From assembly GCF_041821145.1 (NCBI RefSeq), contig NZ_JBGUBC010000013.1:16201-80200 (forward strand): a DNA stretch of 64,000 bases, read 5' to 3'. Made by a program: the position numbers and the translations under genes. Below, piece by piece: positions 61,492 to 64,000 of the stretch; positions within the stretch are counted from its first letter, which is position 1; the number at the start of each line of letters is the position of its first letter. The stretch is from Halopenitus sp041821145. GTDB taxonomy: Archaea; Halobacteriota; Halobacteria; Halobacteriales; Haloferacaceae. The notes under the pieces were generated by a model. The model worked only from the letters and a program-made list of their open reading frames with translations. It did not search any database and was not told where the DNA came from.

Positions 61492-62490
61492 ATGCAGGAA
61501 CCAATCAAGGAGTTCTTGGCGGAAGAAGAAGCGAAGAATTTAGCCCCCGATACTCAGCGAAAGCGCCGGACTGTGATGGAGTGGCTTGATGAGTGGACGG
61601 ATAAGGATGTTCGGGAGTTTGAGCGGTCGGATATTCGGGATTTCCTCAAGTATCTCCAAAGTGGTGGTCACAAGGAGAACGGGCTTCAGCCGTCCGATGG
61701 GACGGTTTCAAGTTATATGGCTCAGGTGTCCGTTCTCTTCGGGTTCCTTGTCAATGAGGGCTACATCGATGAGGATGAGAACCCACGGGAGAAAATCGAA
61801 TACACCGACTATCTCAATTACAAGACGACTGAGGCGAAGAAGGCGCTCCGGGGCCAAGGTGGGAATAAGGACTACATCGCCTTGTCTCAGGAAGAGGCTG
61901 AGAAGTTGTTAGCCAACGCAACGGCTCCGAAGGTTCGGAACACCCTGATGATGAAACTTCAACTTGAGACGGGGCCACGGGTTGGTGAGTTGGTGCGCGT
62001 TCGGCTTGATGACGTAGACCTTGAGGAAGGGACTGTTACCTATCGAACGCTCAAGAAAGATGATGTTGAGTGGCGCACGCTTCAGTTTGGATTCGGGGTG
62101 AAGGCCCTGATGAACAAGTGGCTCAATGAGGGTTACAGGGACAGATTCAAATCCGCTAATGATTCTCCCTACGTGTTTGTTTCCCGAAGAGCGCCTAAGA
62201 TTTCGGAGAGTGGATATAATGAAAAAGTGAAAGAAGCCGCTCAGAAGGCAGGTATCCAAAAGCGCACTCGCACGGATTCCAACGGGAAACAAGAGTGGAA
62301 GGTACGGAGCCACGTTCTCCGACATACCTATGCTGAAAGTATGGTTCGTAATGGGTGCGACATTTCCCGGTTGGCAGACCTAATGGGCCACGAATCGATA
62401 GAAACCACCCGGAAGTACCTTGACCACGATGAAGAGGCTCTACGGCAGGCTCAGCGGGATTACTCACCCGACTTTTCGGTTGAGAGTTGA
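61492..62490 (+). CDS. int: Tyrosine recombinase (integrase)
   Basis: A 332-residue complete integrase. The N-terminal SAM-like core-binding domain covers about 1-100; the catalytic domain has all expected residues: Arg163 (TGPRVGELV), a beta-hairpin Lys near 188-189, His274 and Arg277 (SHVLRHTYAES), His300 (LMGHESIETT) and Tyr309 (RKYLDH). Nothing is missing, so it should be active. It would have mediated insertion into the Nth-like gene. Confidence 0.95.
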   Translation: MQEPIKEFLAEEEAKNLAPDTQRKRRTVMEWLDEWTDKDVREFERSDIRDFLKYLQSGGHKENGLQPSDGTVSSYMAQVSVLFGFLVNEGYIDEDENPREKIEYTDYLNYKTTEAKKALRGQGGNKDYIALSQEEAEKLLANATAPKVRNTLMMKLQLETGPRVGELVRVRLDDVDLEEGTVTYRTLKKDDVEWRTLQFGFGVKALMNKWLNEGYRDRFKSANDSPYVFVSRRAPKISESGYNEKVKEAAQKAGIQKRTRTDSNGKQEWKVRSHVLRHTYAESMVRNGCDISRLADLMGHESIETTRKYLDHDEEALRQAQRDYSPDFSVES

Positions 62491-62518
62491 AGCGCGTTCA
62501 GATTCCTGTCATCAGTCG

Positions 62519-62527
62519 TTATAAGTT
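62519..62527 (+). promoter_or_regulatory. TATA box of the candidate ncRNA
   Basis: gttataagt lies 23-31 bp before position 62550, where the first perfect hairpin begins. Confidence 0.6.
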
Positions 62528-62549
62528 GGTAACTGTGCTATTCCGAATT

Positions 62550-62680
62550 GACTCCGGCATCATAGCACCGCACCGGAGTCCGAGAGCGTTTGTCGCTCTT
62601 CGTGGGGAACTCGACCCCACACCTTCTCCCCGTTCGCAACCCCGGTTCACCCTTCATCGAACACCCCCGAACCGGGTTTT
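62550..62680 (+). ncRNA. Candidate structured ncRNA of the integrated element
   Basis: Four successive perfect hairpins. Stem 1 is GACTCCGG (62550-62557) with CCGGAGTC (62573-62580). Stem 2 is AGAGCG (62583-62588) with CGCTCT (62594-62599). Stem 3 is GTGGGG (62602-62607) with CCCCAC (62615-62620). Stem 4 is CCCGGTTC (62641-62648) with GAACCGGG (62669-62676), followed by TTTT. A TATA box lies 23-31 bp upstream of stem 1. The tract contains no plausible protein. It could instead be part of an attachment or recombination site. Confidence 0.55.
62641..62680 (+). terminator. Hairpin plus T-tract at the end of the candidate ncRNA
   Basis: An 8-bp perfect stem with a 20-nt loop is followed by TTTT. 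In archaea the T-tract is the main termination signal; the stem may also serve the integrase transcript. Confidence 0.5.
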
Positions 62681-62743
62681 GAGTGATGGGTTGACCAAAC
62701 GAAAACCATTGATATAGCCCTTGAGAGCATTGTTTTCAACAGA

Positions 62744-63070
62744 ATGGAGAAGGATGACCTAACAGAAGACCGACTGAGAGATATGTACCACGACAGGGAG
62801 ATGAGTCTAAACGAAATCGCTGATGAGACGGGAGTATTTTCATACAGCATATGGGAGAGGATGGAAGAATTGGGTATTGAGCGACGTTCCCCCGAACAGG
62901 GACAACAACTGAAGCGAGAGCAACAACAGCCCGGTGAGGAAGAGCGAGGAAAGGATGCTGATGCAGACCGTCCGGATGAAGAGGAAGAACAGGAACGGGT
63001 GAGTGACCGGATATACTTCTCACCTCTTCATTATTATGTCGAAGAAGTGATGGATGAAGAGACTCAGTAG
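62744..63070 (+). CDS. Small HTH-like protein of the integrated element
   Basis: A 108-residue acidic protein. Residues 8-45 (RLRDMYHDREMSLNEIADET and IWERMEELGIERRSP) resemble a sigma70-region-4/MarR-like helix-turn-helix. The rest is charged and Gln/Glu-rich and ends in FSPLHYYVEEVMDEETQ. The TATA-like gatatagcc at 62711-62719 lies 25-33 bp upstream. Probably a DNA-binding regulator; specific role unknown. Confidence 0.65.
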   Translation: MEKDDLTEDRLRDMYHDREMSLNEIADETGVFSYSIWERMEELGIERRSPEQGQQLKREQQQPGEEERGKDADADRPDEEEEQERVSDRIYFSPLHYYVEEVMDEETQ

Positions 63071-63756
63071 GGATATTAGCGAGTTGAGGAACTTATAAAG
63101 TATATTGGAATCTCGCACTTTCAGGGTCACAGAAGAGGGTTGATTCACTACTTCACCAAACTGTCACAGAATCAAAGTTAAGGCTGATTTGATGCTCATA
63201 GGTAACTCCCGTTCACGGAGAACCGAGAAAAGTTGAGATTTTTCAGTCCCTTTACCCTCTATAACTCTATTCCGCTATAACGTTATTAGCAAGCCCTATA
63301 GCACCTGTAACGCTTTCAGACGGCTTCTATTTCAATACGACCAATCCCCTTCACCGACATACGAACGGACACAGGCAGGCATACAGCCGGTCTGATGGGA
63401 TGCTGTCTGTAGAGCGCATATATGGTACACAAGCAGACCGATTGAGCGCACATATTGGCTCACTCAGTAGGTGTGATGACTCTCCTACTTAGGAAGGGAG
63501 ATGGGATGGTCTGCCCTCTCAGTTGGGGAGCCGCTTACGGTGATGAAGATTTGTGTATCTGTTCAATAGAAATTCGGTTTTCGGGAAATAATATAACTCC
63601 AAAATCGTGGGGGTAAGAGCATAGGTAGCGTAGAATTTTCACCAAATCTCATTTACCTGTTATAAAATTCTGATGCTATAACACCGGGGGTGTCTTCCTC
63701 AGATACTCAATCCGTCACAAATTTCAAATCAAAATTTCCGAATCTGCCCCGGCTTC
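63071..63756. other. AT-rich non-coding part of the element
   Basis: No gene is seen here on either strand. It has a TATA-like cttataaag at 63092-63100 with no open frame after it. A hairpin-forming ggtaactcccgttcacggag begins at 63201. Repeated ctataac motifs lie near 63259, 63275 and 63676. A near-direct repeat, gagcgcaYatat, occurs at 63412 and 63444. It is best read as regulatory or origin DNA. Confidence 0.55.
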
Positions 63757-63887
63757 CGATAATAGGGGTATTATTGAACTCGCTCAGTAGCCCTATCAGC
63801 GATTCTCTCAATACCCCTATCAGCGAACTTTTCAGTAGCCCTATTATCGCTCTTTCCTGTCTGAATGTGCCAATACCCCTATTATCG
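63757..63887. repeat. Iteron-like cluster, five copies of a 17-bp motif
   Basis: Consensus CARTASCCCTATYAKCG. Four direct copies are at 63785-63801, 63809-63825, 63833-63849 and 63871-63887, with start-to-start spacings of 24, 24 and 38 bp. An inverted copy (cgataataggggta) is at 63757-63770. Such iterons bind Rep initiators at plasmid and virus origins; here the Rep gene would lie beyond the window. Confidence 0.75.
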
Positions 63888-63920
63888 CTTCACGGGTAGA
63901 AATCCACTATCAGATTTCTT

Positions 63921-63983
63921 AACTAACGCACATAGAAGAGGAAGCCCATTTTCCTGTCGGAACGCGGAACTAACGCACATAGA
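63921..63983 (+). repeat. Direct repeat AACTAACGCACATAGA
   Basis: Two exact 16-bp copies at 63921-63936 and 63968-63983, 47 bp apart, next to the iterons. They may be a second set of initiator or regulator binding sites that continues past the edge. Confidence 0.75.
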
Positions 63984-64000
63984 TAAAGACTACTTGTAGT

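Larger units (their letters stand above)
60858..64000 (+). mobile_element. Integrated element (provirus or plasmid), left part
   Basis: It starts where the Nth-like gene is broken (junction about 60855-60862) and runs past the right edge. It is much more AT-rich than the chromosome. It carries an RHH regulator, a tyrosine integrase, a candidate structured RNA, a small HTH protein and a non-coding region with iterons. No structural, portal or replication protein gene is seen in this part, so virus and plasmid cannot be told apart. Confidence 0.85.

Noticed and set aside
62602..62620. Relic tRNA T-arm as the integrase att site
   Set aside because: The stem resembles a T-arm but the seven-base loop, AACTCGA (or TCGAGTT on the other strand), does not fit the TTCNANT consensus, and no acceptor or anticodon arm can be drawn around it.
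63757..63887. CRISPR array
   Set aside because: Repeats are only 17 bp, separated by 7-21 bp, and one is inverted; this is an iteron pattern.
63690..63899. 69-codon frame over the iterons
   Set aside because: Its repeated residues reflect the DNA repeats; no start signal and no haloarchaeal protein character.

Overview
The window is chromosomal DNA from a halophilic archaeon (class Halobacteria, probably a Halorubrum-like member of Haloferacales; the genus cannot be fixed from sequence alone). The signs are GC-rich codon use, very acidic proteins, TATA boxes about 25-32 bp upstream of start codons (mostly leaderless transcripts), an archaeal initiator tRNA-Met, and typical haloarchaeal genes: FtsZ-SecE-Spt5, SMC-ScpA, aCPSF1, ThiR, archaeosortase A, halocyanin, and a fused cytochrome oxidase subunit I/III.

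Layout. 1-4.5 kb: partial endonuclease III and a glycan cluster (YYY-domain membrane protein, GT2 glycosyltransferase, GtrA flippase). 4.6-8 kb: initiator tRNA-Met, aIF1A, a phosphoribosyltransferase/HD pair and an AEC transporter. 8-15 kb: a coiled-coil protein-SMC-ScpA operon and the termination nuclease aCPSF1. 15-24 kb: DUF5813-type protein, glutamate synthase, prolyl-tRNA synthetase, HD and GNAT proteins. 24-29 kb: terminal oxidase cluster. 29-32 kb: DRG GTPase, a small membrane protein and a MATE transporter. 32.4-37.2 kb: a large, compositionally mosaic surface glycoprotein followed by archaeosortase A. 37-47 kb: FAD oxidoreductase, orphan E1-alpha, J-domain protein, halocyanin, GT4, cobalamin genes and a Rieske protein. 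47-53 kb: Spt5, SecE, FtsZ, DtdA and a Na/Ca-type exchanger. 53-60.5 kb: stress protein, shikimate dehydrogenase, ThiR, dCTP deaminase, aldo/keto reductase, a GT81-like glycosyltransferase and a Nudix hydrolase.

At about 60.86 kb the sequence changes abruptly to a much more AT-rich integrated element that continues past the right edge. It interrupts a second endonuclease III-like gene at the codons for its catalytic Asp motif. It carries an RHH regulator and a complete tyrosine integrase in one operon. After these come a promoter-driven run of four perfect hairpins ending in a T-tract (a candidate structured ncRNA), a small HTH protein, and about 0.9 kb of non-coding DNA ending in iteron-like repeats, a probable replication origin or regulatory region.

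Other notable signals are an 11-bp tandem array of about 13 units placed exactly between the divergent dcd and aldo/keto reductase promoters, several unrelated intergenic minisatellites, long leaders around aCPSF1, and a change in base composition inside the surface-protein gene.
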